In this document: one piece after another, positions 1-11,540 of the stretch
Layout of the letters: each line of letters begins with the position of its first letter
How positions within the stretch are numbered: position 1 is the stretch's first letter
Program-made: the position numbers and the translations under genes
The notes under the pieces: generated by a model
The model's database searches: none
What the model was told of the DNA's origin: nothing
The model's input: the letters and a program-made list of their open reading frames with translations, nothing else
DNA from: Gremmenia infestans
Lineage: Eukaryota; Ascomycota; Leotiomycetes; Helotiales; Hamatocanthoscyphaceae
Direction of reading: 5' to 3'
Length of the DNA stretch: 64,000 nucleotides
Assembly (NCBI GenBank): GCA_032629725.1
Contig: JAFEVB010000002.1
Location: 3,038,001 to 3,102,000, forward strand

Positions 1-2048
1 ATGCCTACCGGATCTCTCCCCTATCATCACAATTGTCCCCGAGGTCAGGCAGTTTTTCCTTTTTACGAGACTACAGTCCCATCACGTGTACATCTCCCCC
101 CCCTTCCCAACAGCCACACCCCCTAGCCGATATTCAGGTCCAATGCCCAAGTGAGGCAGTACGTACGGTACATGAAAGTTCGTTCCTGGCACCACCACCA
201 TCATATCTAAAAACTGGCCCAAAATACTTGCATACGCTCCTGCTGTCACACCATACGCCTACTTCTGTCCCATTCCCGCCGGATCGAAAGTTCTCCAATA
301 CAACTTGGGCAGCAATACTCTATCGATGCGTTGGTCATAATCAAGGCTGTCTGAAGACGCGCAGCAAGGCTGCTATTCACTACTTGGCCTTCTCTCACGT
401 CGCCACGCATTATATATTACCGTCTCGTTGAAAACTGGGCATGCCTCAATGATTGGAAACCGTGTATTTTTGGCACCTTTGATCCTGCAGGATCTCAATG
501 CTAGATATTACTTTGGGTTGGCGATGGAGAAACGGCGGGGATCATCCGAGAGGCCCATTACCCAGGAATCAAGAAGCTAGATCGCTACCTAATGATTCTC
601 CGAATCAAACTCAGTATTCTCATATGACAGCATCGAATTGTCTCCTGGACAGTAAAATCCGTCCATCTCTGACTACGCGTTTGTATGGCATTTTCATCAA
701 TTGTCTCCCCTGGAGTCATGCAGAAGTGGCCAGACTTCTACTCCAAACAATCAAGAAACGGGTTTACTTTTGATCGTCCTTTCTTTTCCGGTCTGTCGGG
801 TTCCTTACTTGCAGAATGACATAGCGGTAAAGCACCAGACTGGTCACGATGGCAATATAAATTCCGTTAGATGGGTACGCAGGTCGCAGGGCTGATCATC
901 GTATGGTACATTGGTACCTATCTAAAGTCACCAGTGCAAGGGATCCTCCGCTTTACCAACAGACCTCGCTCGAATCAAGGAGCTTCATCCTCGACGGTTA
1001 GTCGCAGTCCATCGTATAAATGTAGCCACCCGCCCCCTGCTGTGTAGCTTTCTTAGACGTCTCGGACACCAACTCTAGTCCTGGTAACAGATCTTGTTTC
1101 CAGAATCTTCAAGACATCGTTGGTCCAACCTAACACCGTGTGCAAGGGCTCATTCGATCGATAGCGGGCTTTTTGTTATTGGTTCCAAATAGCGGCGCTC
1201 TGCGATTCGATGTTGGGGTTAGAGACCAGGGTATGTAATGTAAACGTATTTTGCTCCTTTTGGAAAAACAAACTATATCCCCAGAGATTACCAAAAGGAC
1301 AAACCTCGAAACCATGGAAGGTGCTAGCTCTGCAACCTACCTACCTACTTGACTTTGGCGTGCTGCAGCGCATATTATAATTCGTGTTCGGTCCTTCATA
1401 TGAGACGTGCGCTTTTCCTATCATATCCTCCCCCAAGTCCCCCTCTTCCACGCCCTACTTGCTCATCCATCTGCCCAACTGCACCTTGCTCTCTTTTTAC
1501 CAAGGCCCCATGTCCCTATGACGACTCTAGCTGCAAATGGCTGTAATAGTTTGCAGCGTTGGCTTTGCATCTCCACTAGCTTCACTTGTCTCAAGCCCTG
1601 ATATTTGCTTTTTTTCCTTTTGCCGAAGTCACTCGGTACCGTCGTACATGAGCTGTGATGACACCGCTGGAGACAGCACACACTGGCGGCCCTATATTTC
1701 TTTCGGGTGATCGACGTTACTTCTTCAGATGCATATTTCCAAATGCATTATTCCGAAACAGTGTTGAGTCTAGTTGCCGTGTTGCATGGATCAATGGGGG
1801 TGGTGCAAACGCAGCAACCTTTTAATACTCATTTCCTATCTATTTTGATAGTTCAACTGCCACCTCACTACTTCACACCAACTTCTCCAGGCCATTCTTG
1901 GGCAAGAGATCTACCTATAAGAACTCCATCGAGCAACTGCTTCCTGCAAAACATAACGCCATATCCGTACCTACCCCACCACTGTTTCTCCTCGACATAC
2001 CAAGCTTTACATAACTCTATATCTCATCAAAACCCTATTTTCAAGAAC
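1..2048. other. Intergenic / upstream DNA, no supported gene
   Basis: Several short open frames occur here on both strands, but none has a recognisable domain, a convincing intron or a start in good context. The last 300 bases are pyrimidine-rich and end in a typical fungal 5' leader before the start codon at 2049. I see no RNA gene. Confidence 0.5.
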
Positions 2049-2450
2049 ATGTCTTACTCAAGCTATAGTTCTGGCGCTACAACTTGGCAAGATAAGCTCG
2101 AAGGTAAAGAAGCTTCCCAGAGATTCAATTCTTGTGCTGACAATTGGAATCAGAAAAGTGCCGTGAAGCACAAATCCATCCGCCTGTTTTCCAGATTGTA
2201 TCAGATAGACGTGGTATGGCAATCCTCCTTCCAAACCCACCCAGAAACGGCCAATTGGCTAATACTCGAATCAGGGGGGCGTACAGCATGGTCCAGCACG
2301 GTCACTGTCCAAGGACAACATATCTCCGCTCGATATTGGTATGATGGACAATATGTACACAATGCGAAGGAGGATGCTGCGGAGGTTGCCTTGAAGCATC
2401 TGAACGGATCGACTCCAAGCTCCCCTTCGCAGAGTCGAGCGGGATGGTAA
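2049..2450 (+). CDS. Small single dsRNA-binding-domain protein (96 aa, 3 exons)
   Basis: Three exons, 2049-2103, 2154-2213 and 2275-2450, join in frame to a 96-residue protein. Both introns have canonical ends and lariat sites (GCTGAC near 2136 and CTAATAC near 2260). The spliced product is essentially one double-stranded RNA-binding motif: an N-terminal helix around residues 14-25 (WQDKLEEKCREAQ), a strand with HPPVFQIVSD, a middle strand with RTAWSSTVTVQG, and the C-terminal helix AKEDAAEVALKHLNG, which carries the usual Ala/Lys pattern. Without splicing the fold is split over two frames, which supports the gene model. No catalytic domain is attached, so it would act as an RNA-binding accessory. 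Partner and role are unknown; the Argonaute gene 9 kb downstream is the only silencing gene nearby. The domain call is by pattern only. Confidence 0.75.
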   Translation: MSYSSYSSGATTWQDKLEGKEASQRFNSCADNWNQKSAVKHKSIRLFSRLYQIDVVWQSSFQTHPETANWLILESGGRTAWSSTVTVQGQHISARYWYDGQYVHNAKEDAAEVALKHLNGSTPSSPSQSRAGW

Positions 2451-3286
2451 ACAGCCCAGGAAACTGATTCTCACGGCGGAGTTTGAAACACAGAAACATG
2501 GTTGGCCTGTAGGATATAAGGGTTGGAGGGCTCGCCATATGTATGGTATTGGCATGGGTTTGGCGTAATGTGTATGTCTTCGGCGTCGGATATTGCTAGG
2601 TCTTCACAGGACAGCGAAAGGCGCTGGGAACGATGACAGATTTCATTCGAATTGTAAAGGATCTTTTTGGGCAACGTCTTGCAGATGGGACATAAAAGTT
2701 CTAGATTCTGATTACTACTTTGTCTTCTTATACAGCTACAGAGATTACCGTATATAGTACCGGTATACTGATACTTACGGAGTTTTCGCTTTCAGGAAGC
2801 TCGAGCATTCATATATGACTGGAAAAGTTTGAGATGTAGGAGGCTTTGCAGACTTCATTTACGATGTTGTTAAGTGGTAGAGATAGATGACTCCGGGACA
2901 CGCACAAGACGTAAGGTGGTACAGAAATCCCCACCAACCCCACATCCCGGCCTCTGTACTTGTACCGCTGCAATGATCTGCCTCGAAATTCCCCTGATAG
3001 TTCACGAGGTTCCCTAATTTAATCACCACACAGGCCATAACACAACGAAATCATATGTGAATGATACAGAATCTAAGCGTATATCAAAAAGGATTGCTAT
3101 TTATCCTTTGAGTAATTTATTGCAATTTTGCGGATTTTGTAAAGGTTCTCAAATTGCTTGTGGAAAGGGGCCTTCGCCTGATTGGGCTTTACGGCGCCTG
3201 CCTTGTCAGGCCCCGAACTCACTAGTTCGGGAATTTTGCCTCCGTCTCTGAACGACATTGAAGAATCAACAACAAGCACCATCGCC
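2451..3286. other. Intergenic region
   Basis: This stretch holds the 3' flank of the dsRNA-binding gene and the promoter and leader of the ribosomal protein gene. I see no coding sequence or clear repeat. Confidence 0.5.
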
Positions 3287-4460
3287 ATGCCTCCACGATT
3301 GAACTTCCATGGCGCCAGCCGGTCCCTTGCGATACGGTCAAGGCCTTCAATTGCCCTACGCCAGCCAGGAATTGCACAGCTCATCGCGCGGAGAGGCTAT
3401 ACGGAGAAAGAGGAACAGCCACCAGGTGGCCCCAATCAAAGTGGTCTTCCACCGGTGAGCGAGGAGGCAGGAGACTATGGCAAAGTGAAGGGGGAAACAC
3501 AGCCAGATGTAGGGCAAGGGACCCCTGTGCAAGAAGTACGTTTGGAAGCTCTGCTGCTGCAAATCATGCCATGACGTATCTGCAAGAAATCTTCTACTGA
3601 CTACCATCTACAGATCCTCAAGCGCGACCAAGAGGGCAAGGACAATGCTCCTGAAGTGATCAAGGAGGATATAGGTGGGGCCAAAGCCTCCGCAGAGACA
3701 ATGACCTTCGAGAACCTGCTTGCGATGGGCCAGATGGAGAACATCGCAAACGGTGGCCTAGCATCAGATCCCGTAACCACCATTGGCCATAAATACGGTT
3801 TGCCTGAGCTGCCATTGCCACCTACTAGCAACCTTCATTACCGATACGACCCAGTCATTAATCAAGTTACGAATCTTTTGATGAAGCATGGCAAGCTGAG
3901 CGCTGCCCAAAGGGTAGGCTCGTCAGTTTCTCCTTATTTTCATTCTGCGCTGCCTGACTACGTGACTACGCAGACCCTTTTGAACTCATATACTAATCAA
4001 CTTGCCTTGAGAATAGAACATGGCATTCATTCTAAACTACCTCCGCACAGCTCCTCCACCTACGCCTAATCCAATTCGTCCTCTCCTCCCAGGTTCTCCT
4101 CATCCCTCGCACTTACCTCTCAACCCCATCGGCTACCTCACTCTCGCCATCGATTCCATCGCCCCCCTAATCCGCATCCGCTCGCAAAAGGGCGCCGCCG
4201 GAGGTGGTGCCGCGTTACAGATCCCCGTCCCCTTGGGCTTACGGCAAAGGAGACGGCAGGCTGTAGAGTGGATCCTAGACTCGGCAAACAAGAAGAAATC
4301 ACGAGGCAGCGGAAAGGATCAATTCGCTCAACGCTTCGCCGAGGAGATCATCAGTGTTGTAGAGGGCAAGAGTGGTGTCTGGGAGCGGAGGAATTTGGTA
4401 CACAAGAACGGAACGTCAGCGAGAGCGAATTTAGCCATTATGCAGAGGAGGAGGAGATGA
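3287..4460 (+). CDS. RSM7: Mitochondrial small-subunit ribosomal protein uS7m
   Basis: Exons 3287-3535, 3614-3913 and 4017-4460 give a 330-residue protein; both introns are phase 0 and the second has a TACTAATC branch site. Residues 1-35 are basic and rich in Arg and Ser with no acidic residues (MPPRLNFHGASRSLAIRSR), as expected for a mitochondrial presequence. The uS7 core begins around residue 145 (HYRYDPVINQVTNLLMKHGK) and continues through LTLAIDSIAPLIRIRSQKGA, ALQIPVPLGLRQRRRQA, the WILDSANKK helix and the final NGTSARANLAIM segment. In the family this protein nucleates the head of the small ribosomal subunit by binding the 3' domain of the rRNA. The length fits fungal mitochondrial S7, which is longer than the bacterial form because of the N-terminal extension. 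The start is the first ATG in the frame and sits in CGCCATGC context. Confidence 0.93.
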
Positions 4461-6870
4461 TAGCGATGGTCAGCATTTGGATGAGTGTGTAAGATATTGT
4501 TTGTACTGAGATATAAAACGTAAAAGTTTGAGAGTATTACGTCTTTGCAGCCTCGTACATTGTTCGTGCATATGAGCTGAAGTCAGGATACCCGCGCGAA
4601 CTTCCAAACGACGAAGGCAGAGTTATTGGGTAAAGATAAGAAAAAGGCTGCATATCACACTGCAGTTTTATGCAGTTGTCTTTCCATTTCTCCACAAACT
4701 CTCCTTCAAAGCCGTTTAGTTGGAGGCACGTGGAGCCAAACGCCTGCTGCATTTCAAGGATATGTCATGTAAACTACTTTGCATTATTGATGTTGTACAG
4801 CTATCCAGTGGAAATGACACATCACTAATGGAACTACATCTAGAGGTACATTGAAAACGTACCACATCTCTCAAAGAGCTTACAAAATGAGCAAGTTGTA
4901 AGCATGCGTCTTCTAGATCTACGAAGTACAGATCTGCGAATCATACTTTTGCCGAGCCCCAGAAAACCACGGGGAAAGGGTCTTGCTTTGCTTTGTCTTG
5001 AAACAGTACTGCGATCACGAATCGAGGTCATGGACCCAAGCAGTTTGTATTTACTGCTGTCAGCTTTGCAGGAGTTCCTTGTCCAATTGGGCCAAGGCTC
5101 TTGGTATGCATAGCCATTGCTTCGGAATGAAAGTACTGAGGTAAGCTTTCGGATGTTCGCAGGATCGCGATAAGGGGAGCATACAGTATTTCGAAGTCTT
5201 GGCGGGTGTGCTGCGCCTCGAGGTGGAGTTCGTCATGCATAGCGGAATCGCGGGTGTGATTTTGGGGACCCGTCATCGGTGTTTGAACTGAGGTGTGTTT
5301 TTTTAATCTGGATGATTCGAGGTCTCTGAATGGTTGTTTGCTAAGCTTATCTCTGTGGGTGGTGGGCTATATCAAAAGGAGGGGGGTCTTTTTGTGGGTT
5401 GGAATGTACGTCTGAGTTTCAAGGAGAGCTCTGAGGGCGTTTCTCGAGAGGCTGGCTCTCCCCAAAATACCTCGAGATCAACGCCCGAGAGGAGGAATCT
5501 AGCGGCTTCCTGCGGGTTTTGCGGGGGAGGAGGGGCTTGTGAAGAGGGGCTTGTGAGCTTGTGAGGAGGGGCTCGATGAAGGGGATAGGATCAAGGCCAC
5601 ACGGGGAAAGGCAAAGTGGCTCCAGCCTTCAGCATATCGCCAAGATGTTGATGATGAAGCTTGGATAGCGTTTAAAGCGATGGGAAGCGTGCTTTGGCAA
5701 TGTCCACCCCATGCAAGATGGACTGCCAAGATGAACGCCAGTAGAGAGCAGCGCGGTTTTGATTAGACTTGAGTCGTGTGATGGCCAGTCTTGCTCTTAC
5801 TAAGGAGTTTCCATGACTGTTGTAACACGAGCAGTAAGAAAACCCGTGAGGCCAGGACTCCACCAGCTCTAAAGAAAAAAAAGGGAGCAAATTGACAGAA
5901 GGATAAATGCTGACGGTAAATGGTTAGCTAGAGAAAACCCAGGGGAGAAGAATTTGGCATGATAGGGGCTCAGTCAGACATCTCCTCCGTACTGTACAGT
6001 AGACGTCGGGTATTCTTTCGGTAACGGAATACTACGCGTAGTATGGTGTAGTATGGTGTAGTATGCGTATGCGTGCCCAATATCCACATGAGGCCATGCC
6101 GGAGGGTTTGATATCCCTGAACTCGGGTGCATCCGCGAGTTCTAAAGACAGTCGCTAGAGCGTCCCAGTGGGGCGGCGCAGGCCCTACGGTACGGTACTC
6201 TACTCGTACATATCTCCAGCTCGCAGCCTAACTCACCTTCAATCTCAACCTTCGAATTGATAATTCGTAGCACAGTAGCAGAGCAGTACTTTGCAACTTT
6301 TTTGTCCCGCAGACATCGTGCCTTCTCGAAGGCAAATAAGGCGTGCCTGTCTCCCGCCACCGAACGAACTTTGCACTGCAGCTTTCACGGCGCAAGAGCA
6401 AAGGATTGTAGCCTCTCTCTCACCACTTCGAAACCTTAACAAATCCAACCGCAAAGCTTTTACGCAACGTGGCCAGTACAATCAATCTCGACTGTTCAAA
6501 CATAGCCGCAAATCCGCCATCTCTGATTCATACACAAATTAGTCTCTTCGTCAAAGCAGGATTTGCAGCCCTGTTGACCTCTTTCTAGTAGCACCACTGT
6601 CCACAAGCACCATACAACGCGGATGTGCAATGATCTGAGTCGATTTCGAAGACTGCTACCTCTCCAACCACAATGCATCATTTTGAACTAGACTGTCTCC
6701 CAGGAAAGTTCATTAACGGATAGCAAGGACGTCTCCCAGAGCGTTCGCCCTGCCTTATATTCGACATACCAACACTCTCTCTTGGCATCATCATTGTCCA
6801 GCCTCCGAGAGAGTACAACAGCGTCTGCCAAGAGGGTACGGAGAATACAGAACAGCCAGCAACTGCAACA
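4461..6870. other. Long intergenic region with 5' leader of the stress-domain gene
   Basis: This 2.4-kb stretch has no supported gene. It contains a G-rich patch with repeated GAGGGGCTTGTGA-like units around 5525-5572, a perfect TACTGTACAGTA palindrome at 5990-6001, and three tandem GTAGTATGG units at 6038-6067. From about 6240 onward the sequence looks like a long 5' untranslated leader of the gene that starts at 6871. Short frames on both strands lack any family features. Confidence 0.5.
6038..6067. repeat. Three tandem 10-bp units (GTAGTATGGT)
   Basis: GTAGTATGGT occurs at 6038 and 6048, followed by GTAGTATGCG at 6058. It lies about 40 bp after the TACTGTACAGTA palindrome, in non-coding DNA upstream of the stress-domain gene. 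Confidence 0.7.
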
Positions 6871-9111
6871 ATGGCGAAAAACATGTCATTGGAGTCTGTG
6901 TTGGACGAGGAGCGCAAAGATGTTCTAGCACTATTGGAAGGGAAATCAGGCCTGCATACTAAAAAACCTGCCAATTCGGCAGGGTCAGGAAGAGCCCCGT
7001 CGCCCTATAACCCACGATCGCCTGTACGGAGCATGCTAGACATTGCTGAAGATCCAGCAGTGTCCAAGCATTCACCACTAGCAAGCTCCAAGAGCAGACC
7101 TGCCCGTGTCCCAGTCCGAAGCATGCTGGACATCAGCAGTCCACCACCACCACCAGCTGTTACAACGGTGAGCGCCTCAACGTCACCCACACAGTTGACC
7201 CATCGATCCCACCACGCGAACACCCAGCATCAGCAGCATAGGAGCTCATCTGACGCTGCATCACACCCCGCAGAGTTTGGTCCCCGGACTAACGTCTTGG
7301 GACCTACGAAGCCGGGCCCTAGTGCGACCTATCAATTCTCTGGGTATCTGCCAAGTAATCCCGGCGGGCCGGTCGCACCAAAGCGAAATACACAAGCTGG
7401 AAAGAAGGCGTCGATTCCCAACGCAATGGCAGAGGTTGTCAGAGGGGGGGAAATCACTGGTGGATTTGGAGCACGCGATAGTGGCCGCAATCATTCGATT
7501 GCTAGCACAGGCATCGGCACATCGAAATCTAGATCACCCCATAACCGAGTCGGAGGGCGCTCCAGCTCACCACACTTAAGCCCGGAGCTTTCGAGATTTA
7601 AGCTAGATGATGGGAGGACCATTGATATGACCAGTGCGTACACACGGCTGTCAGATGCTAATCTAGCTTTATCTGGTGGCAGGCTATCCTCATTGAGTGG
7701 GAAAGGTCGCAGACGGACGAACAGTGGAGATGCTATTGATCCGCTTAACGGTGGTAGGCTGGAGAAGGATTATACCGGGGATGATGCTCTCGCTGATAGC
7801 AGCGACGAGGACGAACATAGCTCAGACGAAGAACGCACTCGGGGAAGGAAGAAGACCGTGAAGCGTCAAAATGGTGAGAGTTCAGAAGATCACCCTGAGG
7901 CCAAGACCCTTGGGATGGGTCGCGCAAAGGGGCCGAGGACAGCTCTGAGTTTGATGGCAGCGGCTGAAGAAGAGCGTACGTATGACCAAACCCTGTGCAA
8001 GAAATCCAAGCTTACGCAACATACAGGCCAGCAGATTGCGGCCCAAGAAAAGTACAAAGTTCGATCACTCTTCGAACCTGAAATCACGGTCACGGGACCC
8101 TCAGGGACCAAGCTGAAGTCAAGCAAGTCAGGCGTTCATCCCAACACCAGCTTCGATGAACCCTCCGGCTTGAACACTCCTGTAGATTCGGACGTCGAAG
8201 CAGATCTAACTGACATCAAACAAGCGCAAAAACTCGCCATTAATATGACACATATTGTCTCTACTCCTGCAACTAGTCGTTGCGTCCGTACCATCTACCG
8301 TGGTGATTTTGGAAAGATGCAGAGGGAAGCTCATGACAACCAACGACGAATTAGAAAGTACTTGTGTGCTACCGATCTCAGCGATGAGGCGGCTCACGCA
8401 ATGGAATGGACCATCGGGACAGTACTCAGAGATGGAGACACATTACTCGCAGTCTACTGCGTGGACGAAGAGGTTGGGATTGGCGAGGGGACTATTGGAG
8501 ATGATACACTTATGAAAGAGCAAGCAATAGCAGTGGCCGCATCGACAAAACCTTCAGGCTCGACACCCGTGATGCCTGCAGTTACTCATCCTAGTCCCCT
8601 GGGATCAAATTTCAGACTTGATTCCACCAGTACAAATACCAGCGCGAGTCCGATGGGAAGAGAAATGGACAAAGCGGAGGCCGAACGGTATCGGGCTGTA
8701 CAGGACATCACGGATCGAGTCTCGAAGCTGCTGAGGAAAACGCAGTTGCAGGTGAAGGTAGTGATTGAAGTTATCCATTGCAAGAGTCCCGGCCATTTGA
8801 TCACGGAAATCATCGATTACATCACACCTACACTTGTGATTCTGGGGAGTCGCGGTAGGAACGCTCTCAAAGGGTAAGTCACTGGAAATACGATGGGCAT
8901 GGCCAAATGCTAACATTGCAATAGTGTCATCCTTGGCTCCTTCTCCAATTACCTCGTTACGAAATCCTCGGTCCCGGTCATGGTAGCTCGGAAGAAGCTT
9001 AGAAAGCACGCGAAGAGCAAATACAAGCCGCCCTCCAACATGCGCCTTGCCAACAATCTCAGTAGTCCAAACACTCAAGTGAGGACTCTAGATAGGGCCA
9101 GAATTGACTGA
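6871..9111 (+). CDS. Universal stress protein (USP/UspA) domain protein with long disordered N-terminus
   Basis: Exons 6871-8873 and 8925-9111 encode 729 residues; the intron has GTAAGT, a CTAACATTG branch site and a TAG acceptor. Roughly the first 480 residues are low complexity, rich in Ser, Pro, Gly and Arg, with a repeated PVRSMLDI motif (two copies, near residues 51 and 90) and an acidic patch (SSDEDEHSSDEE). The C-terminal third is a USP domain: it begins near RKYLCATDLSDEAAHAMEW, has the VYCVDEE strand and ends with VILGSRGRNALKGVILGSFS, which fits the ATP-binding pattern G-x2-G-x9-G-S. The intron cuts this motif between the two halves. A 70-residue insert separates the early strands, as in other fungal USP proteins. 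A role in stress signalling is inferred from the family only. The start is the first ATG of the frame after a long leader. Confidence 0.85.
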
Positions 9112-11540
9112 TGGGCGTCTTGTCGTAGCAACAACAATGTAGCCCTGTCCGCCAAAAAAGAGTCCAAGATTTTCTTTGGTGCAAAACGGAGCGATGCATT
9201 TTCGGTTCTTTATACATATAAACAAGCATACATATTCACACAGCGGGAGGGCAAAACTACAAAACAGAGGCAGAAGGACAATAGAACCTCATGTGTGTTT
9301 TTCGTGGCGTTTGTAGCTTAGGCGTTCTCAAGATTGAGCGGGTTTTGGGTGTTGGAAGTGCAGTGCGCTGTTTGCTGGCGTTTGGGGGTTGGGTTCAGGT
9401 AGATCCTGATCAAATCAAATATACCACTCTTTCTCCATTAATTATAGCTTCAATCTTACTTGAGAGATGGAATAAATGCAACGTGCATTGATGAAAACAA
9501 AGCCATGTATTGGAAGGGTATCCCGATGAATATTCAAGATAGACAACCTAAAATAATATTTCGAATTTGTGTGGATTGCATCCGCGTAGATAAAACAAGC
9601 TATCCGTCCCATTCTCTGTATAATAGTTATAATAGCTTACCATTTTAACTTGCTGAAATCCGTACCGAATAGTCTCTCTCGCTGACCGATGTCCACTTGT
9701 TCATCGGCATCGACTTCTTCACCTGCCAATTCCTACATTACCACCCTTTCTTTCCCTTCTTCACACTCCATCTACTGTATCGCACACACCACAACATACC
9801 TAGGTATATATTACAATAAAAGCCGGAAGGAATAGTACGCGCGAGAGAATCCACGCAAGCTTGTAACACTGCCTCCGGTAGGCACATCTTGTTTCTTAAT
9901 TTCAAACACATATTCTTTAAGCTGGGTAGCACCCCTGGAGTGATAGCCACTTGGCTCGGAGTAGCATTCGAGTTTACAAAAATAGACGACTGCTCCGTAG
10001 CCTTGCAGGATGAAAGAGACCTACACACAGTGATCGATACGGCCGAATTTCGAGATTCGATTCCAAATACTCCCCGTAAATAGCCCCGATCTTGCTTCGT
10101 TTCCCGTGACGAACTTGTCTCGTTTTGACGTTGTACAAAGGCAGACCTGAATCCTAATGGCGCACTGCTTTTTCTGATTTGTACTGTACAGCACAGCTCA
10201 TCCTGAGTCATTCCAAGTTGTGCATTAAGGTATGGTATGCAGAGCCGGTATGTAGGTAGGGTAGGTACTGTCTGTCATACCCGAGAGGTCGATGTTACAC
10301 GATCCAGCCAAGCCCAGCAGGTCAAGACTCAAGACATGGTGCGCAAGGCTTACTTGACCGCTCAGAATAGATGTTTGATAAGGTAGGGGGAAAAGAAAGG
10401 ATGCCAACAGGAAAGTCTAGGTGCACTGGTGGTGTGTTTTACAGTATGATGCCGCATTCCATAAGTCCGGAACTTGTCTGGTTGTCTGGTTGTCTGGTTG
10501 TCTGGTTGTCTGGTTGTCTGGTTGTCTGGTTGTCTGGTTGTCTGCTTGTCTGCTTGTCTGCTTGTCTGCTTGTGTCGCTGGAAACTGGTTGAAAGCAGCA
10601 CCTGACATCGCGTTGAGGGGAAAAGGGCAACCGCGCCGCAGGGATGTTTAGGCAGCGCAGCCGTACACCTTGCTGCATGCAGAGCAGGGAAGCCACCACC
10701 AATGAAGATAGGTACTGTATATTCATCTACTGACAAGAAAAAGCAAGAAAAACATGAAACAAACAACAAGCAAACATACTGTATAATTATCGATCCTCGT
10801 TTCCTCGTTTGCTCCTCCATTCATAACAAAGCAAAGCAAAGCAAACTCCACCTCCAGGCATGCATCCTGGATCAATCTCAAACTAGCGGAATGGATCTGC
10901 TTCCCCACCCCCTTCCCTTGTCACGGTGTGCGAGTGCTGGCGCCACTGCGTCCCTCACTTGATTTATCTTTCTTCACCGCTTTATCTTCTCTTTCTCCTT
11001 CTCTTCTTCTTCCATCAGACTACAGTATGCGCTACGATACTGTAACAGCTCTACTTTAACTCAAGAAACACGCTTCTTCGCTCTCGTCTAGCTCCTGATC
11101 CTGCTCTAAGGTATCCTCGCCTTGCTCCGTTCCATTCCATTCCGTCAGAAATTCAGCAACAAAGACCAAAGTAAGCCCCTTTAGACAAATCATCCATTCA
11201 CTCCATCATCAACTGCTTTGCACTGTCTTCTCGGCAGTACATTCACTTGTGACGAATTCTCACCTTCTGTCTGAAATTCACTTCGGACGAACTAGCTTTG
11301 ATAAAACAATATTACTCTCTATACATACATATCGTTCTATTGTGCATTTCTTACAATACTATTTCTCCTTCATATCCATCCATCTCCCTCATCTTATGAG
11401 ACATTTACCACTTCAACACTTGCTTACTTTGCTACTCCTCAGTACAGATACCAAACATCCATTCAATTCTGCTGCGAACACACACATCAACAACTAGAGC
11501 CAAATTTCTCTGACAGACTTCAAGAGGCTATAGTCGCACA
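9112..11540. other. Long intergenic region upstream of Argonaute
   Basis: No gene is supported. The stretch holds the 12-unit octamer repeat at 10474-10569, several TACTGTA/TACAGTA heptamers (near 9775, 10185, 10711, 10780, 11025 and 11039) and, from about 10960, a strongly pyrimidine-rich leader running to the Argonaute start. Frames that cross the octamer repeat are open in several phases only because the repeat has no stops. Confidence 0.5.
10474..10569. repeat. Octamer minisatellite, (TTGTCTGG)8 (TTGTCTGC)4
   Basis: Eight perfect copies of TTGTCTGG are followed directly by four perfect copies of TTGTCTGC, then a decayed unit. The unit length of 8 is not a multiple of three, so this is not a coding repeat. 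It lies about 1 kb upstream of the Argonaute start codon. Confidence 0.95.

Noticed and set aside
33..431. 132-codon open frame at the left edge
   Set aside because: Pro/Ser/His-rich composition without domain, no start context, no splice partner; fits a chance frame in C-rich DNA.
10362..10820. Long frames on both strands across the octamer repeat
   Set aside because: The 8-bp unit has no stop codon in any phase, so open frames arise automatically; the flanks show no protein character.
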